Source: Blautia sp. SC05B48
Lineage (GTDB): Bacteria; Bacillota; Clostridia; Lachnospirales; Lachnospiraceae
Direction: 5' to 3'
Length of the DNA stretch: 64,000 nt
Assembly (NCBI RefSeq): GCF_005848555.1
Contig: NZ_CP040518.1
Location: forward strand, 1 to 64,000
Positions 25,110 through 34,736 of this stretch are shown here, one piece after another (within the stretch, counting starts at the first letter, position 1; every line of letters begins with the position of its first letter). Made by a program: the position numbers and the translations under genes. Under the pieces are notes generated by a model. The model was given only the letters and a program-made list of their open reading frames with translations, did no database searches and was not told the DNA's origin.

Positions 25110-25535
25110 TTAAATTTCCTCCTTCTCAAGTCCTGCATGGACCAGTTCCAGTATCCTTGAAAAATCCTCTTTCAGGTAAAGATATCCCATCAGCGCCTCA
25201 AAACCTGTAGCACGCCGATAATCCGCCATGGTGGCATGTTTGGCCATGGTAGCGGAATGGGCATTTCTTCCTCTTCGATATACACTTTTTTCTTCTTCTG
25301 TCAAAAGTGGTTCGAGGATCTCCATCATACCCGACTGTGCAGATGCTTTTACAAGGCTGCTGGCTTTTTTGTGGAGACGATTTACCGGACAGTTCGCTTT
25401 TTTCACAAGAATAGTACGGATCACCAGCTCATAAACACCATCCCCGATATAGGCCAGTGTCAGCGGCGAATAAGTCCGAAGGTCTGCGTCTTTCAGATCA
25501 AACAGCTCTTTAAGTTTCTTTAAGCTCTCTGCCAT
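25110..25535 (-). CDS. mrnC: Mini-ribonuclease III
   Basis: 141 residues. RNase III catalytic domain without a double-stranded RNA-binding domain. The signature LTLAYIGDGVYELVIRTIL near residues 27-45 has the catalytic Asp; the second acidic site is near the C-terminal GFEALMGYLYL. In Bacillus, Mini-III matures 23S rRNA. The gene overlaps the end of cysS by 16 bp and ends 2 bp before the rlmB start, as in the cysS-mrnC-rlmB cluster of Firmicutes. Confidence 0.94.
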   Translation of the reverse strand: MAESLKKLKELFDLKDADLRTYSPLTLAYIGDGVYELVIRTILVKKANCPVNRLHKKASSLVKASAQSGMMEILEPLLTEEEKSVYRRGRNAHSATMAKHATMADYRRATGFEALMGYLYLKEDFSRILELVHAGLEKEEI

Positions 25536-26929
25536 TTCACACCTTCTCTTGTATCTTTGAGGATGATACCTTTTTTCAGGAGCTCATCACGGATCTCATC
25601 TGCTCTCTTGAAATCCTTTGCCTTTCTTGCAGCCTGGCGCTCCTGGATCAGATCCTCGATCTCTTTGTCAAGAATCTCTTCTTTTTTCTCGATTTTCAAT
25701 CCCAGCACATCACTGAGCTTAAAAAGTTCCTCATAAAGGCCACCTGCAAACTCTTTTGAGCTGTTCTCATCTACGTTTGTGTTGGCAAATTTAACAAGCT
25801 CAAAAATTGCCGCAAGCGCATCTGCGGTATTAAAATCATCATCCATGGCCGCTTCAAATTTGGTAACAAAACCTTCTGCCTCTTTGAGAAGCGCAAGCTC
25901 TTCCTCTGTGATATTCTCTGACGCCCCATTGTCTTTACGGTCACTGAGCTTGCCTGCCGCCTCAAGGATACGCTCCAGAGAGTTCTTTGCTGCTTCCATA
26001 AGATCTGCGCTGAAGTTCAGCGGACTTCTGTAATGTGCGTTCAGCATAAAGAAACGAAGGACCTGAAGATCATACTGTTCACCGATCTGACGAACGGTAC
26101 GGAAGTTTCCGAGAGATTTGGACATCTTGCGGTTATCGATGTTCAGGAAACCATTATGCATCCAGTATCTTGCAAAAATTTTACCATTGCAGCACTCACT
26201 CTGTGCGATCTCATTCTCATGATGCGGGAAGATCAGATCCTCACCGCCTGCATGGATATCGATCTCTTCTCCAAGATATTTCTTAGACATAACAGAGCAC
26301 TCAATATGCCAGCCAGGACGTCCGTCGCACCACGGTGACGGCCAGGACGGCTCGCCCTCTTTCTTTGGTTTCCAGAGCACAAAGTCTAACGGATCTTCCT
26401 TCTGATCCTCACCGGATACCTTAAGAGAACGGAATCCCGACTGGAGATCATCCAGGTTCTTATGAGAAAGCTTGCCATAATCTTTGAATTTCTTTACACG
26501 GAAATAAACGGTCCCGTCAGCTGCCGGATATGCATATCCTTTATCAATAAGAGTCTGGATCATGTCGATCATGCCCTGGATCTCCTGTGTAGCCTGGGGT
26601 GCAGTTGTAGCAGGTTTTACATTCATATCTGCCATATCTTTCTTGCACTCTTTGATATAACGGGTAGAGATTTCCTCTGCGGAAACACCCTCTTCAATGG
26701 CCTTCTTGATGATCTTGTCATCTACATCGGTAAAGTTGGATACATAATTTACTTCATATCCTTTATATTCCATATATCTGCGCACCGTATCAAAAATGAT
26801 CATAGGACGGGCATTTCCGATATGGATCAGATTGTATACCGTAGGTCCGCAGACATACATTTTAACTTTTCCTTCTTCCAGAGGTACAAATTCCTCTTTT
26901 CTGCGTGTCAGTGTGTTAAAAATCTTCAT
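25520..26929 (-). CDS. cysS: Cysteinyl-tRNA synthetase
   Basis: 469 residues from the ATG at 26929 (GGAGGAAGAGTAAC upstream). Class I motifs: [18 protein letters not shown] (first zinc Cys and HIGH-like HIGN, residues 21-38) and KMSKSLGN near 270. Zinc-binding residues C and H occur in WHIECSVM and [10 protein letters not shown] near 205-240. It charges tRNA-Cys. I looked for a T-box leader and found none, since ispF ends directly upstream. Confidence 0.97.
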   Translation of the reverse strand: MKIFNTLTRRKEEFVPLEEGKVKMYVCGPTVYNLIHIGNARPMIIFDTVRRYMEYKGYEVNYVSNFTDVDDKIIKKAIEEGVSAEEISTRYIKECKKDMADMNVKPATTAPQATQEIQGMIDMIQTLIDKGYAYPAADGTVYFRVKKFKDYGKLSHKNLDDLQSGFRSLKVSGEDQKEDPLDFVLWKPKKEGEPSWPSPWCDGRPGWHIECSVMSKKYLGEEIDIHAGGEDLIFPHHENEIAQSECCNGKIFARYWMHNGFLNIDNRKMSKSLGNFRTVRQIGEQYDLQVLRFFMLNAHYRSPLNFSADLMEAAKNSLERILEAAGKLSDRKDNGASENITEEELALLKEAEGFVTKFEAAMDDDFNTADALAAIFELVKFANTNVDENSSKEFAGGLYEELFKLSDVLGLKIEKKEEILDKEIEDLIQERQAARKAKDFKRADEIRDELLKKGIILKDTREGVKWQRA

Positions 26930-26930
26930 G

Positions 26931-27434
26931 TTACTCTTCCTCCAATTTCCCGATTCTGTACAGGGAGCAGATCGCCTGTGAGGAGATACCCTCTCCCTGT
27001 CCTGTAAATCCAAGGCCTTCCTCTGTTGTCGCCTTGATATTCAGCTGTGATATTTTAATCCCAAGTGCTTCTGCGATATTTTCTCTCATCTTCGGAATAT
27101 GCGGCGCCATCTTCGGTTTCTGAGCAATGATGGTAGCATCTATATTTCCGATCGCATAGTCGTTCTCCTTCAGTAATCCGGCAACATGCACCAGAAGTTT
27201 CACACTGGAGATTCCCTTATATGCAGGATCTGTATCCGGAAAATGCTTTCCGATATCTCCAAGAGCCGCAGCTCCCAGAAGTGCATCCATGATCGCATGG
27301 ATCAGAACATCCGCATCCGAATGGCCCAAAAGACCTTTTTCCCAGGGAATATCAACACCACCAAGGATCAGCTTCCTGCCCTCTGTCAGTTTATGTACAT
27401 CATATCCCATTCCTACTCTCATCAAACCGTTCAT
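26931..27434 (-). CDS. ispF: 2-C-methyl-D-erythritol 2,4-cyclodiphosphate synthase
   Basis: 167 residues; makes MEcPP in the MEP isoprenoid pathway. Metal ligands and active site are seen in GMGYDVHKL near residue 9, [21 protein letters not shown] near 35-55 and DIGKHFPD near 60, and in [16 protein letters not shown] near the end. A GTG at 27437 directly precedes the ATG at 27434, and either could start. cysS begins 1 bp after its stop. Other MEP genes are not in the window. Confidence 0.96.
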   Translation of the reverse strand: MNGLMRVGMGYDVHKLTEGRKLILGGVDIPWEKGLLGHSDADVLIHAIMDALLGAAALGDIGKHFPDTDPAYKGISSVKLLVHVAGLLKENDYAIGNIDATIIAQKPKMAPHIPKMRENIAEALGIKISQLNIKATTEEGLGFTGQGEGISSQAICSLYRIGKLEEE

Positions 27435-27493
27435 CACTGCCTTTCCTGAAAATTTATGTCAAGTCAAAAGAACCTTTTATGAGCTGTTCCCGC

Positions 27494-28759
27494 TCAGTAT
27501 GTGAGCATTTTCCGGAGTCTTAAAAGGCTCAGCCTTCTTCTTGTATACGGTGCAAGTCTGAGACTTTCCTCGATTGCTTTTCCCGGCAGTCCGATATCCC
27601 GGACTCTGCTTATGCAGCCGACGATACTCATCATCTCCTGCATATCTGTAACTGCCGGAAGAAAATCTATGATCTTAAGGATTTCCGGAAGTGCACCGGA
27701 AAGTGTTTCTATGCTCACATCATCCAGAAGTTCCGGAGTGTTTTCTTTTTCAAGTGCTCCAAGAATCCCTTTTCTGCCGAAGGTCTCCTGCAGGAGTTCT
27801 CTGTCTCCGTCTGCAAAAGCATGCACTCTGCAGGTTCCTCTTCTGATAGCATCTGCAAGCTTTTTATATTCCAGAAGGACCAACATGGTTGCTGCAGAAA
27901 CCTTCTCCCCGTGAAGAGCATTCAGGTGGCCATTGACCACTTCCATATCCCAGAGGTGGACCATATGGTGTTCCGCTCCGGATGCCGGTCTGGAGTTTCC
28001 TGTCATCTGCATGGCCAGTCCGGAAAGGATCAGTGCATACATCAGCTTCTCACATGCATCTTTCTCTCCTGCTGCGATTTCTTTCAGATTATCCTTAACA
28101 GTCCGGATCGCTTTTGTTTCCAGATTTACCACCTCTGTACAATAGTATTCATTCATAAGAATACTTGCTATCTTCCAGTCTGCCAGCGCAATGTATTTTC
28201 CCAGAATATCCGACACCCCGGCTGCTGTAAGCCTTGCAGGCGCCTCTGCAAAAATATCTGTATCCGCAAAGACAAAAAGCGGCGCAGATGCCTGAAATAC
28301 TTTTTTTACACCATTCCAGGTCATGTCTGCTACTGTGGAAGTAAATCCGTCTGAACTGGCTGCGGTGGGCACAGAGACAAAAGGGATCCGGTACTGATGG
28401 GCGACAAAACGACTGAGATCATGGATCGTCCCTGCTCCAACTGCAAGAACAAGATCGATGTCCTCTTCCATATAATTCTCCACGATCTCCACGGCACGCT
28501 CATCTGCCTCAAGACCTTCAGCATCCAGGATCAGTACCTGACACCGGTCATAGATATCCTCCATCAGTTCCTCTGTAGCTTTGTAACTGTTCGTGTCACA
28601 GATCAGAAGCGGGGAAATATATTCTTTCAGATCACCGTCTGACATTTCCTTTTCCAGTTTCCCGATAGCTCCTGATTCAATTACAATTTCTCTAACGTCT
28701 ATGTGGTGCTCCCTCCCGCAGCTGCAAGGTCGGGCAAAATCGTCCGCATCGACTCGCAT
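27494..28759 (-). CDS. sn-Glycerol-1-phosphate dehydrogenase (AraM/EgsA family)
   Basis: 421 residues. It has the iron-alcohol-dehydrogenase/dehydroquinate-synthase fold: nucleotide-binding LVLAVGAGTIHDLSRF near 101-116, VPTAASSDGFTS near 128, and metal ligands in SGAEHHMVHLWDM near 262-274 and ALHGEK near 283. The family reduces dihydroxyacetone phosphate to sn-glycerol-1-phosphate, the stereoisomer of archaeal lipids; the Bacillus AraM feeds heptaprenylglyceryl phosphate synthesis. No PcrB homologue is seen here. AGGAGG precedes the ATG. It stands first in an apparent araM-ispF-cysS-mrnC-rlmB-sigH transcript. Confidence 0.88.
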   Translation of the reverse strand: MRVDADDFARPCSCGREHHIDVREIVIESGAIGKLEKEMSDGDLKEYISPLLICDTNSYKATEELMEDIYDRCQVLILDAEGLEADERAVEIVENYMEEDIDLVLAVGAGTIHDLSRFVAHQYRIPFVSVPTAASSDGFTSTVADMTWNGVKKVFQASAPLFVFADTDIFAEAPARLTAAGVSDILGKYIALADWKIASILMNEYYCTEVVNLETKAIRTVKDNLKEIAAGEKDACEKLMYALILSGLAMQMTGNSRPASGAEHHMVHLWDMEVVNGHLNALHGEKVSAATMLVLLEYKKLADAIRRGTCRVHAFADGDRELLQETFGRKGILGALEKENTPELLDDVSIETLSGALPEILKIIDFLPAVTDMQEMMSIVGCISRVRDIGLPGKAIEESLRLAPYTRRRLSLLRLRKMLTY

Positions 28760-28840
28760 GTACTTATGTCCTCCTGACTTCTTTTAATGATTCACAGCGT
28801 ATTTCTCTGTTCGCTGAATGATACAATATTACAGTTTGGT

Positions 28841-28869
28841 ATTATACAGGATTTTTTTTTAGAACGCAA
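28841..28869 (-). promoter_or_regulatory. Promoter of the araM-ispF-cysS cluster
   Basis: TTGCGT (28864-28869), 17 bp containing an A9 tract, TATAAT (28841-28846) on the minus strand. The boxes start only 20 bp after the end of the histidine kinase gene, and I see no terminator between, so read-through from the signalling operon is possible. Confidence 0.65.
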
Positions 28870-28888
28870 TAACAGGCTTTAACTTGTT

Positions 28889-31741
28889 TCATCCTATATA
28901 TTTTGCGATGACAGATATTAAAATACTCAGATCAACCGGCTTTGCAATATGGTCATTCATTCCGGCTGCAACAGCATCCCGCTTATCTTCTTCAAATGCA
29001 TTTGCCGTCATTGCAATGATCGGTATACACGCTTTATCCTTATCTGGCAAGTGTCTGATTTCCTGTGTTGCTTTATAACCATTCATTTGGGGCATTTGTA
29101 TATCCATGAGGATCATATCATATGTTCTTGCCGGCATTTTTGTTATCCTGTTTACACACTGAATGCCATCCTCCACACGTTCAACCTTAAGACCGGCACG
29201 CTCAAGTATTGCTTCTGCAATCTCTGCATTCAGATCATTGTCCTCTGCCAAAAGGATATTCCTGCCTTCAAGGATTTCACTGGCTGTTCCCGAGCTTTCA
29301 TCGTGTTTTTTCACATAATAGCTTTCATCCGCTATCCTGTGTTTTAATGTTACAGTAAAGGTGCTGCCCTTTCCAGGCTCACTCTCCACATCTATTGTTC
29401 CGCCGAGCTGATCAACATATTTCTTTACGATTGACATTCCCAATCCGCTTCCTGTGATTTTGCTCTTTGTAGTGTTTCGCTCACGCGTGAATGCGTCAAA
29501 AATCTTTGTCAGATAATCCTGGCTCATACCGATTCCGGTATCGCTCACCCTGGTCCTTACCATCATGTACCCGGGCTCATCACATACTAATTCGTCTATG
29601 TTTACCATAACAGAACCACCGGATGGAGTATATTTTATGGCATTGCTCAGGATATTGGCAAATATTTCTTTTACCTTGGTAGTATCTGTCAGTATATGTT
29701 CATGCTCTACATTTATTGTGTAATGAAGTGCAATATTCTTTTTCTTTGCTTCATCATCAAATATTTCAAATAAAGTCTGCCGAATATCTTCAATCCGGCC
29801 ATAGTTCTCATCAATTTCCATCTTTCCGCTCTCAATCCGGGCCATATCAAGTACATTATTTATGATAGACAGAAGAAGATTTCCTGACTGCCGCAATTTT
29901 TCCAGATGATCTGAAGTTTCAGGCAGATCCTTTCCTTTTAGTTCTTCCTCCATAAGCTGTGCATAACCCAGAATTGCATTCATAGGAGTACGGATGTCAT
30001 GAGACATATTGTTAAGAAAACGAGTCTTTGCCAGACTGGCATCCTCTGCTTTTTTCAAAGCGATTTCCAGTTTGTCATTAAGTTTTTTTGTATTCTTTGC
30101 CGCAAGCTTTGCGACAGCTTCTGCTTTCTTTGCCTTCCGCAAAAGTACGAGGATAATACCAATGATAGTGAGTACAGAAAGTCCTGCTGTAACAAAAAAA
30201 GCGAGCATATTGTCTTTTATAAAGTCCAAAAATGTTACTTTATCTGCAGTACTGTCATAGATAGCAAGTGCACTTGTAAGCATGTCAGACGGCATAGCCT
30301 TTATAGTTTTATTCAGTATTGACAAAAGGCTTCCCTCTCCACCTCTTACAGCAAAGCATGCCTCCATTGTTTTTGTAAGTGGAACACTCTTGAAGTTTTG
30401 ACTGTTATCATATATCAGCGCCTGGCTTGCTCCCATGAGGAAACAGTCTGCTTTTTCTTGGATGACCATATCTGCTGCATTGTCAAGCGAATCACAATCT
30501 ACGATCTTCCATTCGGGATAGCTGAATGCAATATGCTGTTTTAAGGCATATTTTTCCTTTGGCACAGCTACAGTATACACCTTATTTTCATCAAATTTTT
30601 TCTCATCGGTTACGGCCATCAAACTGTAAGTCCAGGCTGTGTTTGTAAGTGCATATCCGTTTTGTTCTGCAAAATATGGATTCCTGCCGACATAAAAAAT
30701 CATGTCAATCTCACGGTTCTGCAGCGCCTGAATCATTTCATCATAATTATCATATGCCTGTATATTAAATTCCAGTGTCTGATTTCCCAGACAATCTTTG
30801 GCATAGGAGGTATATTCCGCCAGCATACCGGTAAGTTTTCCAGTCTCTTCATCCATGGAAAAGATTGCCGGATCATTGTTCAAAAATCCTATCCGGATAC
30901 CTCCATGCTCTTCCACCCAGATCTTTTCTTTCCCTGTAAGAACCTGAATATAATCAAGTGTAAAATACTTCTTATACAGATCTGTCTTAAAAAAGGGACT
31001 ATCCTGTTCCAGTTGACGCATAGCATAGTCCAGCTCCGTCTTGATATCGCTGCGTTCTTTATTTATTGCAAAATATATGCCTGATTTGCCAATCGTGGTA
31101 ACGGATGATATTCCCTGTTCAGACCAGATAGATTCCTCCAGAGATACAAAACAGTCGATCTCATGATTTGCTAATTTCTTTTCGACATCATCATTATTAT
31201 TCACATTTACATGTTCTGTATGTATGCCATTCTTATTTTCCCATTCTGTCAGCATGAGCTCAGGTTCTGTATCCATGAGCACACCTACACGTTTCCCATC
31301 CAGAGACTTGAGATCAGACATTCCAATATCCGTATCCGATAAATCAGCATAAAGGATATATTTTTCCTCCCCCATCGGTTCATCCGGGAAAAGCATCTTT
31401 TGTGCACGTTCATCGGTGTAAGAGATATCACCCATGATATCAATCTCACCATTTTCAAGCTTATCAAAACAGTCAGACCAGTCACATTTCACATACTCAA
31501 GTTTCCATCCGGTGTAACCTGCCAGAGCCTGCATGAGTTCGTATCCATATCCTCGTCTTACACCGTTTTTATCGACATAATTAAAGGTATCCTCAAATGA
31601 GCCGACACGGATGATCCGTGACTGCTTTTCATCGTTATTCGTCTCGGCAGCCCGGCATGGTACCGTCAATACCATCCATATTCCTAAAACCACAAATATA
31701 CCAGCACATAGTACGATTGATTTTTTTCTACTTTTATCCAT
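28889..31741 (-). CDS. BvgS-like hybrid histidine kinase with two solute-binding sensor domains
   Basis: 950 residues from the ATG at 31741 (AAAGGAAAT upstream). Order: hydrophobic signal/anchor (8-25), two type-3 solute-binding domains outside the membrane (about 38-255 and 270-490), transmembrane helix (about 500-525), coiled linker, HisKA with phospho-His in NNMSHDIRTPMNA (His 581), HATPase (DTGIGMS and GSGLGMS near 735-770), and a C-terminal receiver with DMILMDIQMP (Asp 880). The tandem flytrap layout is that of BvgS/EvgS and suggests sensing of amino acids or similar solutes. No Hpt domain is present in the protein; a free Hpt is encoded 6.5 kb upstream. Last gene of the signalling locus. 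Confidence 0.92.
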   Translation of the reverse strand: MDKSRKKSIVLCAGIFVVLGIWMVLTVPCRAAETNNDEKQSRIIRVGSFEDTFNYVDKNGVRRGYGYELMQALAGYTGWKLEYVKCDWSDCFDKLENGEIDIMGDISYTDERAQKMLFPDEPMGEEKYILYADLSDTDIGMSDLKSLDGKRVGVLMDTEPELMLTEWENKNGIHTEHVNVNNNDDVEKKLANHEIDCFVSLEESIWSEQGISSVTTIGKSGIYFAINKERSDIKTELDYAMRQLEQDSPFFKTDLYKKYFTLDYIQVLTGKEKIWVEEHGGIRIGFLNNDPAIFSMDEETGKLTGMLAEYTSYAKDCLGNQTLEFNIQAYDNYDEMIQALQNREIDMIFYVGRNPYFAEQNGYALTNTAWTYSLMAVTDEKKFDENKVYTVAVPKEKYALKQHIAFSYPEWKIVDCDSLDNAADMVIQEKADCFLMGASQALIYDNSQNFKSVPLTKTMEACFAVRGGEGSLLSILNKTIKAMPSDMLTSALAIYDSTADKVTFLDFIKDNMLAFFVTAGLSVLTIIGIILVLLRKAKKAEAVAKLAAKNTKKLNDKLEIALKKAEDASLAKTRFLNNMSHDIRTPMNAILGYAQLMEEELKGKDLPETSDHLEKLRQSGNLLLSIINNVLDMARIESGKMEIDENYGRIEDIRQTLFEIFDDEAKKKNIALHYTINVEHEHILTDTTKVKEIFANILSNAIKYTPSGGSVMVNIDELVCDEPGYMMVRTRVSDTGIGMSQDYLTKIFDAFTRERNTTKSKITGSGLGMSIVKKYVDQLGGTIDVESEPGKGSTFTVTLKHRIADESYYVKKHDESSGTASEILEGRNILLAEDNDLNAEIAEAILERAGLKVERVEDGIQCVNRITKMPARTYDMILMDIQMPQMNGYKATQEIRHLPDKDKACIPIIAMTANAFEEDKRDAVAAGMNDHIAKPVDLSILISVIAKYIG

Positions 31742-31790
31742 ATTTTTTATTTCCTTTATTTGTGTGGTTTTTCTGATACTCCGAACACCT
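31731..31790. repeat. Duplicated leader, copy A
   Basis: This 60-bp stretch, covering the first codons and upstream region of the BvgS-like kinase gene, matches 38111-38170 at 52 of 60 positions. The first 29 bases are identical and the matches continue through the non-coding part. See copy B. Confidence 0.85.
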
Positions 31791-34731
31791 AATCCAGGTT
31801 CTTCTGCAGGATGCTGATCAATTCCTCTATGACAATTGGTTTGGACAGGAACCCATCCATACCACATTTCAGTGCTTTCTTTCTGTCCTCATCAAAGGCA
31901 TTGGCAGTCATGGCAAGAATAGTAATTCCTGCCAGCGCCGGATCATCCAGCGCACGGATCTGTTTCGTGGCCTCATATCCGTTCATTACAGGCATCTGCA
32001 CATCCATCAGCACAAGATCATAATTACCCGGTGTAGAATTTCGGACTTTCTGCACTGCCTCGACACCATTTTCGGCAGTATCAACCAGGAATCCATATTC
32101 ATTAAGGATTTCCACAGCAATTTCGCTGTTCAGTTCGTTGTCTTCCACAAGCAGTATACATCTGCCCCTGAAATCCGAATCTACTGACGGAAGGATTGTA
32201 TCCTCTGCCAGCTTCTGGCCGATAGCACTCATCAAGGTATTTCTGATATCTGACATGAACATTGGTTTTGCACAGAAAGCAGTCACTCCGGCCGCCCTGG
32301 CTTCCACTTCGATATCTGACCAGTCATATGCAGTCAGGATAATGATTGGCGTATCATCGCCGAGGCTGCGGATCTGGCGGGTAACTTCAATGCCATTCAT
32401 ATCCGGCAGACGCCAGTCGATGATATAAGCATGGAACGCATCTCCCAGTTCCATAGACTGCCGTGCACGTAGAACAGCTTCCTTGCCGGAAAGTGTCCAT
32501 TCCGAACGCATTCCAACCCTCACAAGCATTTTTGTCACGCTGTCACAGGTATTAAAATCGTCGTCTACAACTAATGCTTTAAGTCCTTCCAGTTCTGCGA
32601 TCTTCTCTATACGTTGATGCTCAGACTGAATCCGAAATGGCAGACGAACAATAAATTCAGTACCTTTTCCCTGTTCTGTATGAACCTCAATGGTACCGCC
32701 CATCATATTCACAATGTTCTTGGTAATGGCCATACCAAGCCCTGTGCCCTGGGTCCTGCTGACAGTGGAAGTCCGCTCTCTCTCAAAGGGAGAAAATATC
32801 TTCTTCACAAATTCCTGACTCATGCCAATTCCGTTATCCTTTACCCGGATTTCGTACAGTCCACTGCCTTTCTGTGTCCCAGGACACTGTCTGATCCGGA
32901 CAGAGACGGTTCCTCCGGCTGGTGTAAACTTGACTGCATTAGACAAAAGATTCAGCAGTATCTGGTTCAGTCGCGTCTTGTCACAATAAACATCCTCATT
33001 GGTAACATCCATGGCATCCATATAAAGTTCCAGCTGCTTCGCATGGATCTGCCCACTGATGATCGTCTTCAGGTCATGAAGTACATCTGACAGACTGACC
33101 TCTGTTTCTTCCAGATGGATCTTTCCGCTCTCAATCCGGCTCATATCCAGGATATCGTTGATCAGTGAAAGCAAATGGTTACTGGAGGAAAGGATCTTAC
33201 CCAGATAATCCCTGACTCTTTTCTTATCATCAATATTACTTACAGCCAGTGTCGTAAAGCCGATGATCGCATTCATTGGCGTCCGGATATCGTGAGACAT
33301 ATTGGAAAGGAAATTACTCTTAGCCCTGTTTGCTGTCTCCGCAGCACGTACTGCCTCAGAAAGTGCCTGATTCATATTCCTGTCAGAGGTACGGTCCGAC
33401 ATAACCAGAATATATTTCTTCTTCCGGTTCACCTCACTGCCCATTGCCACAATATGAAACCAACGCCGTTCTCCTGTTTTCTGATGAACATATTCAAAAT
33501 CCCATTCCTTCTGTTCCGAAGTCTGGATTCCCTCCAGATAATTCTTCTTCGGATTCTTAGAATCCCGTGGATGCAGTTTTCCCAGAACATAAATATCCTT
33601 CCGGATCTGCTCTACCGTAAATCCCAACAGTTTTTCCACATTCGGGCTGACATAATCTGCCTCATATGTTTTGGCATCCAGCATCAGGAAAACATCATCC
33701 ACATTCATTGACAGCTTTTGAAACAGCTCATCCCTGTACAGGATCTCTGTATCTTTTCTCCTGAGACTTGCCCTGCTTTTTTGAATGATAAGGCTGATAA
33801 AAAAGGCGGCAATACAGAGCACGATCATGCCAACAAGAAGCATTGTACTACGCTGCAGGCTATTCATACTGGCATTGACAATATCCGCCTGGACAAGTCC
33901 CAGAAACATCCAGTCCTGGATATCTGATTTTTCATAGACCAGATAGTAGCTCCTTCCATCCAGATTCACCAGCATCGCATCGGTACGTCCTGCTTTAAAC
34001 TTTTCCGAAAGCTTATTGATCTCTTTTTCAGACATATCGGAATTCTCTCTCAGAACACCGAAGAAATTATACACATTCCCCCATGACTCAAAAGAATGAT
34101 CGACCACAACACGGCCATCCGGATGAACAATAAAACTCTGGGCATTTCCATTAAAAGCAGAAATATCCAGTACATCTATGATATCAGAGTTTTCATAAGC
34201 AATGGCAATCGCATCATATTCAAATCCCTGATAAATTCCATGAGCCCTGGGTGTAGCAAAAACAAGTAGCTGGGATTTTCCGGGAACTGCTGCATTTGCT
34301 ATCACATCATTTCCCTGCCGGATCTCCTCTTCAATATTTTCCTGTAATCCAAGATACCCGGTTTCGCCTGTTATCACCTTATAGTTCCCGTCAGCTGACA
34401 GAAAATAAAATTCTAAAAATCCTGCATCTTCCTGCGCTTTCTTTATATAATCACGAATTTCTTCTTCACTGGCGGTATTCTGCAGATTCTCACCCCACAT
34501 ATGAAGATAGGTCAGGTTCTTATCTGTCAGTTCTCTCAGCATATTATCAGACTGATGAAAAACCTCCGTCAGATGAGATACACTTTCCTCATAAATAGTT
34601 TTCGACACAAATCCAAAATATTGGAAAACCATCAAAGCAATTCCCACCAAAACAGCTATAAAGACAGCTGCCTTTAATTGTTTTCTCCTGACAGGCTTCT
34701 TTCTATCTGTATTATGATTCTTAATATCCAT
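31789..34731 (-). CDS. Cache/PAS hybrid histidine kinase with two receiver domains
   Basis: 980 residues from the ATG at 34731, whose ribosome binding site GAGGTG lies in the end of the upstream gene; a GTG at 34740 is also in frame. Order: transmembrane helix (about 18-40), extracellular dCache-like domain (about 41-295), second helix (about 300-322), PAS (about 340-455, with RRWFHIV), HisKA with SNMSHDIRTPMNA (His 480), HATPase (KDNGIGMS, GTGLGMA), receiver 1 (IIDWRLPDMNG, Asp 772) and receiver 2 (VLMDVQMPVMNG, Asp 910). Receiver 1 has Trp after the phospho-Asp. Stop-start overlap with the lipoprotein gene implies coupled synthesis and probably a shared stimulus. Confidence 0.92.
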   Translation of the reverse strand: MDIKNHNTDRKKPVRRKQLKAAVFIAVLVGIALMVFQYFGFVSKTIYEESVSHLTEVFHQSDNMLRELTDKNLTYLHMWGENLQNTASEEEIRDYIKKAQEDAGFLEFYFLSADGNYKVITGETGYLGLQENIEEEIRQGNDVIANAAVPGKSQLLVFATPRAHGIYQGFEYDAIAIAYENSDIIDVLDISAFNGNAQSFIVHPDGRVVVDHSFESWGNVYNFFGVLRENSDMSEKEINKLSEKFKAGRTDAMLVNLDGRSYYLVYEKSDIQDWMFLGLVQADIVNASMNSLQRSTMLLVGMIVLCIAAFFISLIIQKSRASLRRKDTEILYRDELFQKLSMNVDDVFLMLDAKTYEADYVSPNVEKLLGFTVEQIRKDIYVLGKLHPRDSKNPKKNYLEGIQTSEQKEWDFEYVHQKTGERRWFHIVAMGSEVNRKKKYILVMSDRTSDRNMNQALSEAVRAAETANRAKSNFLSNMSHDIRTPMNAIIGFTTLAVSNIDDKKRVRDYLGKILSSSNHLLSLINDILDMSRIESGKIHLEETEVSLSDVLHDLKTIISGQIHAKQLELYMDAMDVTNEDVYCDKTRLNQILLNLLSNAVKFTPAGGTVSVRIRQCPGTQKGSGLYEIRVKDNGIGMSQEFVKKIFSPFERERTSTVSRTQGTGLGMAITKNIVNMMGGTIEVHTEQGKGTEFIVRLPFRIQSEHQRIEKIAELEGLKALVVDDDFNTCDSVTKMLVRVGMRSEWTLSGKEAVLRARQSMELGDAFHAYIIDWRLPDMNGIEVTRQIRSLGDDTPIIILTAYDWSDIEVEARAAGVTAFCAKPMFMSDIRNTLMSAIGQKLAEDTILPSVDSDFRGRCILLVEDNELNSEIAVEILNEYGFLVDTAENGVEAVQKVRNSTPGNYDLVLMDVQMPVMNGYEATKQIRALDDPALAGITILAMTANAFDEDRKKALKCGMDGFLSKPIVIEELISILQKNLD

Positions 34732-34736
34732 TCTTC

